From assembly GCA_026874595.1 (NCBI GenBank), contig CM049320.1, positions 5,521,464 through 5,585,463 of the forward strand: 64,000 bases of DNA, in the 5' to 3' direction. The notes beneath the pieces were generated by a model. The model ran no database searches, was not told the origin of the DNA, and saw nothing but the letters and a program-made list of their open reading frames with translations. Numbering within the stretch: the stretch's first letter is position 1; the number at the start of each line of letters is the position of its first letter. This stretch comes from Sipunculus nudus. Lineage: Eukaryota; Annelida; Sipuncula; Golfingiida; Sipunculidae. This document shows, piece after piece, positions 20,366-33,231 of this stretch. Made by a program: the position numbers and the translations under genes.

Positions 20366-22396
20366 CTGTAGCCGCCATATATGTATATATTATGTAAGAC
20401 ATCAGGCCACCCCTATTGTAAAGTAGGCTGGCCTACAGCAGTGTGCCAAAAATGCCACTTTTCCTCTTGTGCTTTAATGATCCAGACGTGTGCCCAGTGT
20501 TAAGGGGCTAAATGTTAATCGACATAAGGTGAAGTTCTGTAGCCGACGTGATTGTTCTGGCTTCCCTGTTTATCACGTTTAACTAATAGACTGGCAGTAT
20601 ATGTTTCGGACAGAACATTCTTGTATTTGGTGATTTTAAACTTTAATTCCTGTGTTATTTTCTATTATCTGTGGGAAAAATCCTACAATTAACCCCAAGC
20701 CCGGTGTATACTTGGCTCTAACTGTTCAATTTAGTTGAGAAATTCCTTATTTATGAATAATTTATTTAAACTAAGTTTATATCAGCACTTCTAACCCGTG
20801 CTTATCTTAAACCCTATCATTTTTGTCAGTTCGGCTACCGTTTAGTAGAGTAATTAAACAAAGTTGGATGAAGCTTAACTTATTCTCTTAGTATTTGGAG
20901 TACAAAGAAGGGCTGCGCGGTTAGTGCTGGCGCGGTAATCTAGGTCAATGACATAGAGCCCTTTGTCCAACCAGCAGGCCTACCTTCACGTGTTTTCAGC
21001 CAACTTCAAGATCATAGATCAAATCGTAGGTGGCTGATTACTATTCCGAATGGTGGCATTTTGACACGGGTGGCCTTAGGCAACCAGCCCGCTGTGCACC
21101 CTTCCCGATCTGTTTCCGTCCGCCAATAGGCCACCAGGATACACAGCATTATACATGTGGTGTTCTCAGGCCACCGGGGTATACAACATTATACCTCTGG
21201 TGTCCTTAGGCCACAAAGATACACAACATCATACTCAGTGAACATACCAGACATAAGGTCAGTATTATGTAATATCTTGAAGTTATGGACCCGAAAAAAA
21301 TGCCTTTTGTAAAAAAATCAGGAGAGATATTTACTCACTTAACATGAGAATTGTTGAAGCTAGAGATTTTTTTTTTTCAGGGATGTAAATTTCTTTAATC
21401 AAGATTCAATTGTATACACAAAATTAGATCTGAATTCTGCAGTTTTTTAAGTTAAAAGAATAAATATAAAATCAGTATCTTAAATTTTGCACATCTTTGA
21501 ACACGGCATGTTTTGTTTTTCCTGAAGGTGGTGTGGATTTAATTTTCACAACATGTACACACAAGGAATTGATTTATTAAAATCTGAAATTTGAAAATAA
21601 AGTTCCAAAATAAGGCTAGTTATTGAATGTTTTGGAGACTCTTATTGTATTCAATTGCATTGTCACGCAGCCAACTTTGGTTACTGAGGTCATTTAGTAC
21701 AGCTCTCTCTTTTTACCTGATTTGTGATAGGTCACTGGGGAGCAGGGCTCACAGGTGTATAGTAATTCTCATATCATCCACCCAGTGTAATGCAAAAATT
21801 GTTATTGTTTGAAATGTATTTCCATAATGGTAAAGATGTTCATAATCAAGGAGAGATCAATGATGCCATGCTGTGGTAATGTAACATTTTTAAAGAAATT
21901 AATTTCATTTTAATTAATTTTAACAAATTCAAATATAATTCAGCCTATCATGAAGCATAATTTGATAATATATGAGCGCAATTATTAATAATAAAGGTGC
22001 AATTTAAAACTGTAAATTCTGAATCAAATTATATTTTCAGACATTTGTTTCGCAAATTTATAAAAAATGTATATATTTGTGGTAAAATATGCATACATGT
22101 GTCTGCATAACGTGTTGTTATGTGACAAAATTAGCGATAAATGGTGATGCATTTTAAAACTGTGAATCAACTTATATAATCAGATATATATGTTATAATG
22201 CAAATATATAATATGTATAAACTTGAAAAAAATGATGTAATGAAAAGAATGAGGATCTTATGCAAATTTGATCATTTTTTTTCCTGTTTCAGCAAAATAT
22301 GAAATACAGTGATCGACTTTGCTTGTCTACCGCTCTGATTTCTTAATATTAAATAATTATGAATATTTATTAATTCCAGCCTGTAAGCACTGTTCC
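20366..22396 (+). other. Lectin B intron, middle part
   Basis: Mostly AT-rich intron without exon signals. Contains a small tandem repeat at 21078-21240 (described separately). No gene or RNA recognised. Confidence 0.4.
21078..21240 (+). repeat. 40-bp tandem repeat (AGGCCACC...ACATTATAC...GGTGT)
   Basis: Units beginning AGGCCACC at 21128, AGGCCACCGGGGTA at 21168 and AGGCCACAAAGATA at 21208 have a period of 40 bp. A degenerate first unit starts near 21078. Confidence 0.7.
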
Positions 22397-22860
22397 CTTA
22401 AAGGTACCTATTCACCTACCTTTTGAAAAAGAATTTATGTGATTTCTGGCATCCTTTGTGTATATATTAAAAGGGTAATTTTGTTTGGGAAAAGTTTTTA
22501 TAAGGCCTTCTTGAAAGAAGTATGAACTTTTGGATCAACAACATGTTTGTAACACAGCAATGTTGACAAACAGGAAAAACGTAACCTAAGGTGTTAGGTT
22601 GCGTATATTTGGAGTTAGAAAGGTCACTTGTTACAAAATGCCATTTGCAAAGCTCTGGCTTATCTGATGTGCTGCCAGATGACCTCCTTGAATTTGTTTT
22701 GATTATTTTGGTGAGCCCAAACATATAATGAACATGTTGATATTAACAAGACAAATAGCCAATGTGGTGATATCGATGTTTTCTGGCCTGTTTTTGTAAA
22801 AGCTACAAGGAATTAATTTTAGTTTATATAGGCCAGAAAAGGTGATTGGGCCCCTTTAAT
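22397..22860. mobile_element. Candidate MITE with about 20-bp inverted ends
   Basis: The left end CTTAAAGGTACCTATTCACC (22397-22416) and the reverse complement of the right end (22841-22860) agree at about 15 of 20 positions, sharing TTAAAGG, CC and TCACC. The interior is about 420 bp with no transposase. The target-site duplication is not clear. The minus-strand open frame within (22467-22724) has no recognisable domain. Confidence 0.45.
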
Positions 22861-23460
22861 GTCATATCCTGCGTGTATATGCAGAGGTGTTGTAACTCTC
22901 ACCATTAAACCCCCTACACCCACCCTTGCCTGTGAGCCCTTGCACCTTATTACCTTGCACCATTGGATATAAACTATTTAGATTATATTCTTGCCTCAGC
23001 AGAGTGGGACATACAGTGATCAGCTCTTTCTGTCTGTCCATCTCTTTTTTTTATCATTATATGATAATAAGACAAAATAATAAAAGGTTCATGGTTCTCA
23101 GGAACAGACCTCTTTAATTTTAACCCCCGCATCGCAAATTTTTATTTTGATTTTCAATAGAAACTAACCAATTTTGAGTTCCAGCCGTTTTCTTACATTT
23201 CTTGTAAGATGATAAAATCATACAATTTTGATAAAATTTCCTTTATTATGTAGCGCTTTTACTTGTTTATCAAAATAAATCTGTTATTATTATGCTTTTA
23301 CCTTATCGTTTGACATTTTTATCCTAACATACAAAAAAAAAAAAAAAAAAAAAACGCCCGCCCACATTGATTTTTGGAAAAAAAGTGCCTGAGAACTTAA
23401 ACTTATTTTTGTTTTGGCCTTATGAACCAACTTTTTTCCTATAAGCACTTTTGAATGCTC

Positions 23461-23504
<44 letters not shown>

Positions 23505-26500
23505 CAGACTAATTCATTACATTAACACATTTTTTTTGGTAAATTGTATCCTTTCATATAACTCTTTGTCTAAGGCACATAATGCTTTTAACTTATTGCA
23601 TCATTAATTGGTTTCATGCCAGAATTTTCATGTATTACACAGTACAATATATACGTTAGTTTATGCTCATTTAAAATGGATTTAAATATTTAACAGCATT
23701 TTATTTCATTTAATAAATTAAATGTGTATTATTATACTTCAGCTAATCTCCAATCTTTCTTCCTTATTTTATTACTGAGAGGTGTTCATACATTCCCATG
23801 GTGATTTTATGCAAATATTTCTGTCACACAGCTGAAATAAAGATACGTCTAGAAATATTTGATCATGTGAGACTCCTTCACATGTGATAAAGTCCATTAA
23901 AGTGCACAGTATAAGTATGGCAAATATTATCTAATATTTGATTGTCATCAATTAGCTGGGCCATTTCCTCTTAGCTTGCCAAATGCTTATATATATTTAA
24001 TTATACAAGTTTATTTTGCATTTGCTACAATATGCCGAAATTCAGCCGAGCGACTTGACCTGTGGGTCACTTGTTTTGTTAAGCCTTCAATACTCGTTAC
24101 CAGTTATGGATGTCTGGTTTTACATTCAATTGGCTTTGTACGATATCCATACCAATTATGACAGACAGTTACTTGGTAAAGGAAACGCAAGGTAGGTTTA
24201 AAAGAAAAAATCAAGAATAGAAGTGTTAAGTGTTTCCGATATCTTCCATTCCATTACCTTCCATTGGTTATATCCCATCAAGACAAAAGCCTGTTCATTG
24301 TCCAAATTAGTCTAAATACACTAAAATTTCATGTATGCAGTTACAAAAAATTATGCTGGTATTCTCGATGTATTCACTTAGAACAAGTTAACATGTCAGA
24401 TCAATTTCAAATACTTTTCATGTTTCAGATCTTTCATGTTTTTGTATTTGATTATTGTGTTTTGAAAGAAAGCTTATTTGACCTGTTTATGTATATTAGT
24501 GTTTGAAATCATATGTAATTTTATGGCCGACCATCATAAATCTCTATTGACTGATAAATAAAATTGATCCATAGTTTAGGAGTATTAGATGTTTAACCGT
24601 ATGCAGACCTGTACATTGTCTCAGCTGATATAATGGCCTACATTAACGTTGATATATGTTATAATTCTACATCGTACATGTTTATTTATGAATTCATTAG
24701 TAAACTCACTTTTGAAGAGTTTTTTTTATCCTTATATATAAACAAATGGGTAAACAGACTTTTCTAATGTTTGCTTACATGAATTACGTGGAAGCATATG
24801 TACATTCCTGTTTAACAACGCTATACAGTTATGTGAAAAACTGGGTTTCCAGTTATATCACTACAACATGCATCAATCGACTAATCAATGATTATGATTG
24901 ATTATCGACATATCATTATTGCAAATATTTGAAAAGTTGATCTATTCCTCTGCATACAGTTTGTTATTCAATCATTATGTTTAATTTTCAAACGTTTGTG
25001 TCTGTGGATTATATGATTTCGCATAATGGTATATAAAGAATGCATTCAAATATATGCAATCAAATCATTGTTAATATTTAACCAGTTTTCATTTGAAACC
25101 AGTTACACATGCAATAAATATTTCATATGTTATTCACAATACCTTGTTGCAGTTTTTTTTTCTTCTATTACTATATTAATATCTTACATAAAGGAATAGA
25201 TACATGAATGGATAAAGGAATACAGACAGTGGACAAAGCCATTTGTTCCCCACTAAAGGATCCAGGTCACATCTCCTGTATTGTTTAATATCTTCCCTTG
25301 TTAGAATGTACCTGTACTTACATAATATAGGTAATGCCAGAGAAGTACTCCCTGTCCCTGTCTGGAACAAATGTGTTTTATCAGGCAACCCAACATATCA
25401 CCCAAAGTACTAGTATATATAATGTTTGCTAAGGAGTTATCAAATATATTAAGGTTATAGACAAATCAATAAAATTTATTAAAAAAAGGCTGTTTCCAAC
25501 TTATTAAAGGTAACCTAGAAAGCATTGTCACCGATAAACCTTTCATGATTAACAACAAAACAACGTTATATTGTAGAAAGACCTCATGGCCCAAAGTACA
25601 AATAACATAAATAACATAAATATACACAAGTTAACCATTGCTTTCTGCCAATATATATCACTAATATACGCAAATGTTAATAAATATATATTTACCATTT
25701 TCAATTATACATAAATTACAGATCTCAGTGATTTTATTAATTAAAGTGCTTCTTTATGAAATATTATTTTCTGAAATATTTTCCTGTCTTACTCTGTTCA
25801 CTTAAAATAAATATACACTTAAATCATATTGTATCCTTTGTTTCTGTATTCTCACAATATGGATCAGCCCATATTTATTTTGTGGAAAATTTAGTATAAA
25901 TAATAAACATTTATTTCTTAAATCTTTATATCTGGTACACTTGAAAAGAATATGGGCCTAATCTTCAATCCAACATCCTCACAAAATTAACAGTCTCATA
26001 TTTACTGGAATATTACTTCTTCTGCCTACTTCAATTTCATAATCATGCATGGTCACTTAGTCGAAATTTAGTTAAAACCTGTCTATAGATGTATGGGATA
26101 TTATTTAAGAAATGTTCTGGTTCAATGCCTTATTTTACTTTACTATATATACTGAGTTTGGATTTTTCTTTTATTTCAGATAACATCTCTTGCTGACCGA
26201 TATCTTTGACTCTTTGTAAAAACATAACAATGAACATTTTTTATCACCAACTCCTTGATAGTCAAATCCATACCTACTCAATAAATGCTTAATATAACCT
26301 GGCCATGTCAGCTTACCAAATTCATTTAACCGTTTTAAGGCATTTTAACAAATGAAAGAATATCTAGAGTCTCTTTTATTCAGTATTCGTATTTTAAACA
26401 TCTCTTAAAGTACATACAATGCAAAGGATATCTACCCCATTCAAGCAGAACACCTGTATTTACTGTGCTTCTGCTAACACCCAGATTTCTTTACAAAATC

Positions 26501-27062
26501 TTGATTGCACATTTCATATTGTGTAACTGATCAAGAGCAACCAATGAAAAGCTGTTATATATAAATCGATTAACCTTTGATTGTTTATATCAGGTGTTTA
26601 TCACCAAAAATCGGTTAACTTTTAACCGTTGAAAGCGTTTGTATGTATGTTAAACAGTTGGAACGGTTGACATCAACTGTTTTTAGTTATATTTATGTAT
26701 ATAATTATGGGCATAATATATTGGGTGATTCAGAAAAAAAAGTTCCGAACATTAGATGTTAAAATGTGTATATTTGTTGAATTTTGTGTCTGAATAGCGC
26801 ACCAAAACTGCAGTTCCTCGTGTCGTTAGAGCCTAAATCAGGCTTATATAATTCTATAGATAAGGAATCTCTAAAGTACAGTTAGGAAAGTAATAACCCA
26901 ATTCAGTTTTTTTTTTTTTAATTTATTAGTTTATTTTTAAGACTCCACATTGTATATTGTCATAAATATATTAACAAATCTCATCAATAGCAATCCAAAC
27001 TGTAAAGCAGTTGCAAATTTTGAATGCCTCATGGTAACTCAAAATAATGTCATCTATTGTAG
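22861..27062 (+). other. Lectin B intron, distal part
   Basis: AT-rich. Includes an A22 run near 23333-23354 and a (CT)n tract at about 23464-23500. No exon, RNA gene or element is recognised in roughly 4 kb. Confidence 0.4.
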
Positions 27063-27352
27063 CTAATAGAAACAGGCAGGCAATGGCGTGTGAATACTCG
27101 AGCGTCAGTGTGCGGTGTGAGAGCGATCGAAATATTTCGGTTCTCGCTGCCTTCTACGGTCGAGACAGTCGCATGATCTGTGGGGACTCTGGTCCATCCG
27201 CCATTTACTGCCACAGTCACAGTGCTACCACCGTCTTTCACCGCCGTTGCCATGGAAAAAAATCGTGCGTCATGGCTGCTGACAACTCCATTTTCGGCGA
27301 TCCGTGCTACGGTGTGCTGAAATATATGAGGCTTGAGTACCAATGTACCTGA
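27063..27352 (+). CDS. Lectin B exon 2: SUEL domain
   Basis: The acceptor CATCTATTGTAG enters in phase 1, so the codon split with exon 1 becomes GCT (Ala) and the mature chain begins ANRNRQAMACEYSS. The 290-bp exon ends with TGA at 27350-27352; with exon 1 it gives 116 residues. FYGR, FGDPCYG and KYMRLEYQC signatures and all eight cysteines are present (MAC, VRC, MIC, IYC, RRC, KSC, DPC, YQC). The pairing with exon 1 at 18952 rests on phase and strand only; the 8 kb intron is far larger than lectin A's 552 bp. The opposite-strand open frame here is a shadow. Confidence 0.88.
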
Positions 27353-27420
27353 GCCGATGTCATCACAGTGTCATCCACTGACCGGGTCACTGCCAGCCGG
27401 CACGATTCAAAGCTTTATCA

Positions 27421-27426
27421 AATAAA
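27421..27426 (+). terminator. Polyadenylation signal of lectin B
   Basis: AATAAA 69 bp after the stop codon, followed by a TTG-rich stretch. Confidence 0.6.
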
Positions 27427-28479
27427 GGCTTTTGATTACCAACGATTACATTCTTGTGTTATTTTGTATTAAATGTGCGTACATGTTTATTGTGATATAT
27501 GCCTTTTATTTATGGGTTAAATGTGTTGATTATTCTACACGATTGCCTTAAATCAAAATAGAGGAAAATGTGTCTATTTCATATTTATCCAGAAAAGATT
27601 AGTTTTGGTGATACAAGCTCCAAATTTTGCATTTGTATTCCATAAGGACTATCTTTTTCATAAAAAACGTTAGCAAACATAGGTTTCAAGATGGTGAAAA
27701 TTTTTCAAGATGGCCGCCTTTGACCGCTTTGAGATCAGGCTTTTGGTAACAAAACATGACTAATTTGTCCATTTTTTAATGATTTTTAACGATTCCTAAG
27801 ATTTAGGGCATACTGTATCCAATTTTAACCGAATAAAAGCTAGAATATTCCTTTTTTTACTAGATTTGTTATATTTAAGGTAAATATGTTTATACCCCCT
27901 TTCCGTTATACCTTGTACATTTTACTTTCTTATTCGCGTTAAATAACAATTATGGTTTGAATATCATTTCTTTGTTAATAAATTCATCCTATTATAAGTT
28001 GAGGTATTGGGCATGGTCCAAGAAAGGGTTATTCCGCTCTAAACCCCTTGCCACCAAAATTTCCCCGCAAATTCTCGCCTGAACGCTGTCTCCGCATCAA
28101 CTCGCCCGTAACGCCCGTACCCTTATTCCTCCCAGTTTCTCGAAACCGATCTTGGGACTGCTATTTGGCAAACATACTAAATCCTAGAAGGCATATGTGG
28201 AATCAATGGGTATACCTCGGGTTATTTAAAAGAATTTAATTGAATAAAATATTATTTTGTTAAATATTACCATACAAGTACATGTAGTAGCTCTTGAATC
28301 TTATATTGTTATTACAATAGCAAATCATCTGGTATGCCATTCATTGTTTACATGAAATTTATTTGCGCAATGTTAATTTTAAAGGAACATACAATAATAC
28401 ATGGCTCCTTTTACACTATGTTGAGCATTTATAAGTGTCATTTGGGAAATAACAAGTGACCCATGGGTCATGGCGCTCA
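27427..28479. other. Intergenic stretch, nothing recognised
   Basis: Contains AAGATGG-type words (TTTCAAGATGGTGAAA and TTTTTCAAGATGGCC near 27690) as a small local duplication. No gene is seen. Confidence 0.35.
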
Positions 28480-30355
28480 CACGACTGAAATGTTGACAAT
28501 ATGTCTCTGCACAGGCAACTAATTAAGATAATGCAGGTGGCATCATAGTTCATGCATATTAGCTCAAGTTCATCAAGACTAATAAGCCAACCAGATTTGA
28601 TGACAATCAATCCAGCCGTTCCTGAGGAATCTGGCAATTTGTGTGTATTTTGCATTTTTTTCTGGGGTGCCCAAACCTGCCCCGTAACTCGGAGAATATA
28701 CGTCACAGTAACCTAATTTCAGGTTTCTGAGGAGAACTTTTAAAAAACTTTCAGGATTTTAGGTTAGAAGATTCTAGGTCTAATTGTTATGATTTGTGCC
28801 TTGCTTTGGTATCAAATTTTCAATTATTCTGGGGGGGGGGGGGGTGTTTATAAGCCCCATAGCTTACAGAATATGGGTAAGAGAGACCTAATTTCAGGTT
28901 TCCAAGAAGACTTGTTATTGTCCTCCCTGGATGTAAAGTCAGAAGATTCTAGGTAAAATAGTAATGATTCGTGCCATGTTAACAGACGACGGCATCTTTA
29001 AAGGTTTAAAGAATATAGAAAAAAAAATCTTAACAATTTTTAAAAGACCACATGGCAGCAGAAGTCTGCAGAATATGATTAAACACCCCATGATCAATAT
29101 GCATGCATTGAATGATTGTGATCAATGCATTATTTGTTCAGATAATTGAGCTTTTGTTAATTTTTTGGCCACTAATTCTGAGCCTCATAGCTTCGAGGAT
29201 ATGGGTTACAGATACCTAGTTTTTTGGTTTCTTTGAAGACTTTTAATGGACCTCCCTTGATGTCAAGTTGGAGGATCCGAGGTATAGCGATTACGATCTG
29301 TGCCCTGTTAACAGAAGACCAAATCGTTAAAGGTCTCAAGAATAGAGGAAAAAATATGAAAAAAATACAAAAATCCAGGTTGTGCTACCAGTCTGAAGGA
29401 ACTGATGAAACACTCCATGATCAATAAGCATGCAAAGAATCATGTTGATCAATGCATTAGCTGTTCAGATAATTGGGAGCACCATATAGCTAGGAGGATA
29501 GCAGTAACAGAGACCTTATTTCGGGTTTCCTTGGAGACCTTTCATGGACCTTCCAGGATATAAAGTTGAAAGATTATAGATCCAGTGATTACTATTTGTG
29601 CCCTAGTAACAGATGACCACATCTTTAAAGGTCTCAAAAACAGAGAAAACCAAAGCGTTTAAGAACTAAAAATTCAGGTGGCCCCACCAGTCTGCAGAAA
29701 CTGCTGAAACATTAAATAACCAATATCCATGCACAGAATGATGTTGATCAATGCATTAGTTCTTAAGATACTTGAGATGCTTTGTTAAATTTTCCATTAT
29801 CCTGAGGGGTAATTCGAAACCCATAGCTCAGAGGTTTTGTGTAACAGAGACCTAATTTTAGGTTTCCATGGGCCTCCCTGTATGTCAAGCTAGAAGATTT
29901 CAGGTCCAGACATTACTATTTGTGCCCTGTTACCAAATGAAGGCATCTTTTAAGCTCACAAAAATTGAGAAATAAATTGTAAAAAAATCGAAAGAAATAC
30001 CGGTGGCGCCACCAGTCTGTAGAAACTGATAAAACATTCCATGACCAATGTCCATGCAAAGAATCATGGTGATCAGTGCATTAGTTGTTCAGATACTTGA
30101 GCTTTTGTGTCAAATTTTCCATTATTCTGAGGGGTACTATGAAGCCTCATGGCTCAAAGGTTTTGTGTAACAGAAACCTGATTTTAGGTTTCCGAGGAGG
30201 CTTTTCGTAGGCCTTCCTGAATGTCAAGAAAGAAGATTCTAGATCCAGCGGTTACGATTTGTGCCTGGTTAACGGGCGGACGGACAGACGGTGGGACGCC
30301 GGACAAGGGTGATCGCTATAGCTCAGATGACTTTCAGTCAGCTGAGCTAAAAGGA
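28480..30355 (-). repeat. Tandem array 4 (about 300-335-bp units) closed by a GACGGACAGACGG module
   Basis: Units are marked by ACCTAATTTCAGGTTTC-like words near 28712, 28888, 29216, 29514, 29850 and 30177 (the first spacing is a short unit). Each has a GATTTGTGCC(C/T)TGTTAAC word. GGTGGCCCCACC (29677-29688) and GGTGGCGCCACC (30002-30013) sit just before CAGTCTG. The right end (about 30270-30350) reads CGGACGGACAGACGG, then GATCGCTATAGCTCA, then AGCTGAGCTAAAAGG, the reverse-strand counterpart of the module at 2734. G14 run at 28831-28844. Embedded short open frames are by-products. Confidence 0.8.
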
Positions 30356-30799
30356 AGGTCTAACAGAGCAAAGTTAATTTAATTTAAAAAAAATGTTACG
30401 CAACTTAGCTCAAAAGTAACATTTTTGTTTATCGTTTTGGTAACTTATGAAACTACCTTTTTACAATTCATAAAAGTCACAATGCATCAGTGCAGTGTAA
30501 CACTGTTAAAGACCAAAGGGGAGCCCAGTAAACCACAAAGTATTTGTTACAAACAGAGTTAACAAGTTAGATATCCACTGTCCTAGAAAGCATACGAGAA
30601 GAGAGCACGTAGACTTAATCGTGGAATATTTAATACTCTGTACTTTACTTTTTAAAATTATGTCATCTCCAGTATATATCATGCATATTAATGTCAAATT
30701 AAGCCTTCATTTACAGTATACAGAAAGTATCAGTTATAAATGCGATATGTTTTACAAAATACACACACTGAAGACAGAAAGGAGGGAAATATAAACAAT
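30356..30799. other. Intergenic stretch, nothing recognised
   Basis: AT-rich; no homology or exon signals. Confidence 0.3.
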
Positions 30800-31280
30800 T
30801 TATATTGATCATAATCTTTAATTGATTGATCACTAAGCATTTCGTCTAAAATCTCTTCGTATTCAGTATATACTTCTGGATTAATATTGATACTTTATCT
30901 CTAATTGCATTAGTTGGGAAATTATCACCATACAATAATGCGTTTAATAACAGTTTTCGTTCAGTTTTTTTTTCTCGGTCCATGGTTACTGAATAGGGCA
31001 GTCTGTAAATTTTCTTTGGATAGTATATTTTTAATTCCGTTATATAAGCTTGATCTGCAATTATTATACGTGATGCAATCTAGCATGTAGTTTTCTACGG
31101 TTTCATCTGCCATTCCTCACTTACAGCGAGGATTATCTGATTTTTCTATATTAAAAAGATATTTATTTAATTGACAAACTCCGAATCTTAGCCTATTGAT
31201 TATTATGTCTATTTTCCTTTGTTTAATGACATATATATTCTTTACAGTGTGTTAAAAGAACAAACATGCAAAATGTGTTG
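30800..31280 (-). mobile_element. LINE fragment: C-terminal tail after RNase H
   Basis: Minus-strand reading gives INRLRFGVCQLNKYLFNIE, then KSDNPRCK, a stop where a Cys/Gly is expected, then GMADETVENYMLDC and NNCRSSLYNGIK. This is the RLR.G...LN..LF.I...P.C.CG..ETVEHYLL.C..Y...R..L pattern at the C-terminus of I/Jockey-type LINE ORF2. Stops and frame breaks show a dead remnant. No 5' part is seen nearby. Confidence 0.75.
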
Positions 31281-32854
31281 CTTGTTTCACCAAATGAAGT
31301 ATTCTAGCCATATTTGCACTTATCTTCTGGACTTCAATAAAAAAAAATAAACTTCGCAAACCCGCATAATACATTTTAATCCAAATCCGTTTAGCATTAT
31401 TTAAGACACTTTGTGGGCAATTAAGTATATGGCGTTTTTCTGGTGACGTTGTCTTCTCAATGACGTTGTCATCCTGTAATTTGACTGAAACAATTTGACT
31501 GAAACGTTCCTCGATGAAAATGACGCCATATGACGTCTAGTGAGGGGTAATAAGCTTTACCTGTTGTTTGCGGGGGGGGGGGGGGGGGGAGTTATACATC
31601 CTTCGGCGGTCTTGGGGCAACGATTTTGTTTTCCCCCCCATCCACACACACCCACTAACACACACACACACACCCTCACATACACTTACTGCCGATGGGT
31701 TGGCTTAGCTGCCCTCAGGATGCCCCTGCAGACCTTAAACGTTTACTGTAGGAGAGTTCCTAACATTAATGATGTTAAAAGTAGTTTTTTTCGGAAGGAT
31801 GAGCAATGGACATTGCATGCCCTGTTTACAATTATGTTTTAGTTAATAATATCTTGTTTCCAATGAATCTCAGTGTTTTAATGTGGAATGGTGGGACATG
31901 TTCTAATTAATTTTTGGAGCGGGCCTGGATGGGGAGGTGTGCGATCTGTGAGGGCTTTCAGTTGTATATGCACACATGTACATGTTTGATCTTCACATGA
32001 TAAATGTTAAAAATCATTTTATTCATGCTGTAATAATATATCCCGTCTGTAGCGTTCAAAATCAGTCTGGCAGTTGTAAATAGATAACGCCCGCATGCCA
32101 ATATTGCAAGTAACAATTATTCAATTTTTAATTTTATCAATTATCTCAGCGACATACTTTAAATTATGAAGAAAACATTTAAATATAAATTATTTTTTTA
32201 TTTTTACACCAGTTCAGAGGACTCGGTTTAACATTACATGAAGCCAGGTGATAAATTAAGGGAATATTTTATGCGACATGCACGTAGGCGTCACACGTAG
32301 AGGCACTCAAAACATTTATAATTTCTACTTGATGTATCATCACGTGTACATGTAAAATACTTCTGCATTTTATCTGTAAATACTCCTACAAAAGGTATTC
32401 TGGAATATTTACTGAATATATATATATATATATAAGCACAATTATTGAAGGTTGGTATTTGAGTGTTTGTGCATATGATTTGGGTAGGCTAAACAATAAA
32501 ATGTTAAATATCTCTGCATTTTAAATTGATATGTCATCTCATGCCCGTCGGATTATTTTGCCGTCTACAGACTGCAATATTTATTTTTTTAAACGAGGTC
32601 TGGTTATTTGAAAAAGAACAAAATAACATTGCAATTCTTAAACTACTTTTCAAAATTATCATTTGAGAAAATGAAATTTCTACACCAACACCAAGCATTG
32701 ATTTGGATAAATGACCTGCACAATCGAGCTAACGCTGGCAAGACAAGGACAGTAACACATGAATACTATTCTTCTGCGCCATAAACCCGCTTCTTGTTAA
32801 TACCAGGCGTAAAATATGGTTGCCTTCTAAATGCAGGCAAATGTAAGGATACCT
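31281..32854. other. Intergenic stretch with G18 and (CA)n tracts
   Basis: G18 at about 31572-31589, a C-rich/(CA)n tract at about 31633-31685, and (TA)n near 32418-32434. No gene recognised. The LTR element begins at 32855. Confidence 0.4.
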
Positions 32855-33231
32855 TGTAACTGCCCACTTTTTTCCACCCTGGGTTGAGTATCACCTTATC
32901 CGGGTGATCATTAACCTGGGTACTGTATGGCGGTCAGTGACCTTTTCCCCTGTCCAGCACACACGTGCTGAAGGGCAGAGAGATCTGCAGTCAGTCGGGT
33001 TTGGGCTTCGAGCTGAAACAGAAGAGTTGGTTTGCTGAATTAAAGCGCCATCTTCTGTATATCCAGGAGTGCAGCTCTGACAACCTTGGTATGTGCCTTA
33101 TCTCTTGTAGTTAAGATCATGATTGTTTTAGTTTTAAGTTGTGTTTATAAATCTATATACTTGTTGTGGTTCTTTGAATTACCCAGTCAGATAGAAATAC
33201 AAAATCCTGTCCTCAGAATTAGAAAGCACCT
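32855..33231 (+). repeat. 5' LTR of the Ty3/Gypsy element
   Basis: Begins TGTAAC and matches the 3' LTR from 39862 almost base for base. It lacks a 12-bp segment present in the 3' copy (after AAGATCAT near 33120). The end may extend to TACA at 33234. No primer-binding site for a specific tRNA was recognised after it. Confidence 0.85.

Noticed and set aside
27050-27343. 97-codon minus-strand frame over lectin B exon 2
   Set aside because: Exact antisense of the SUEL exon with no features of its own.
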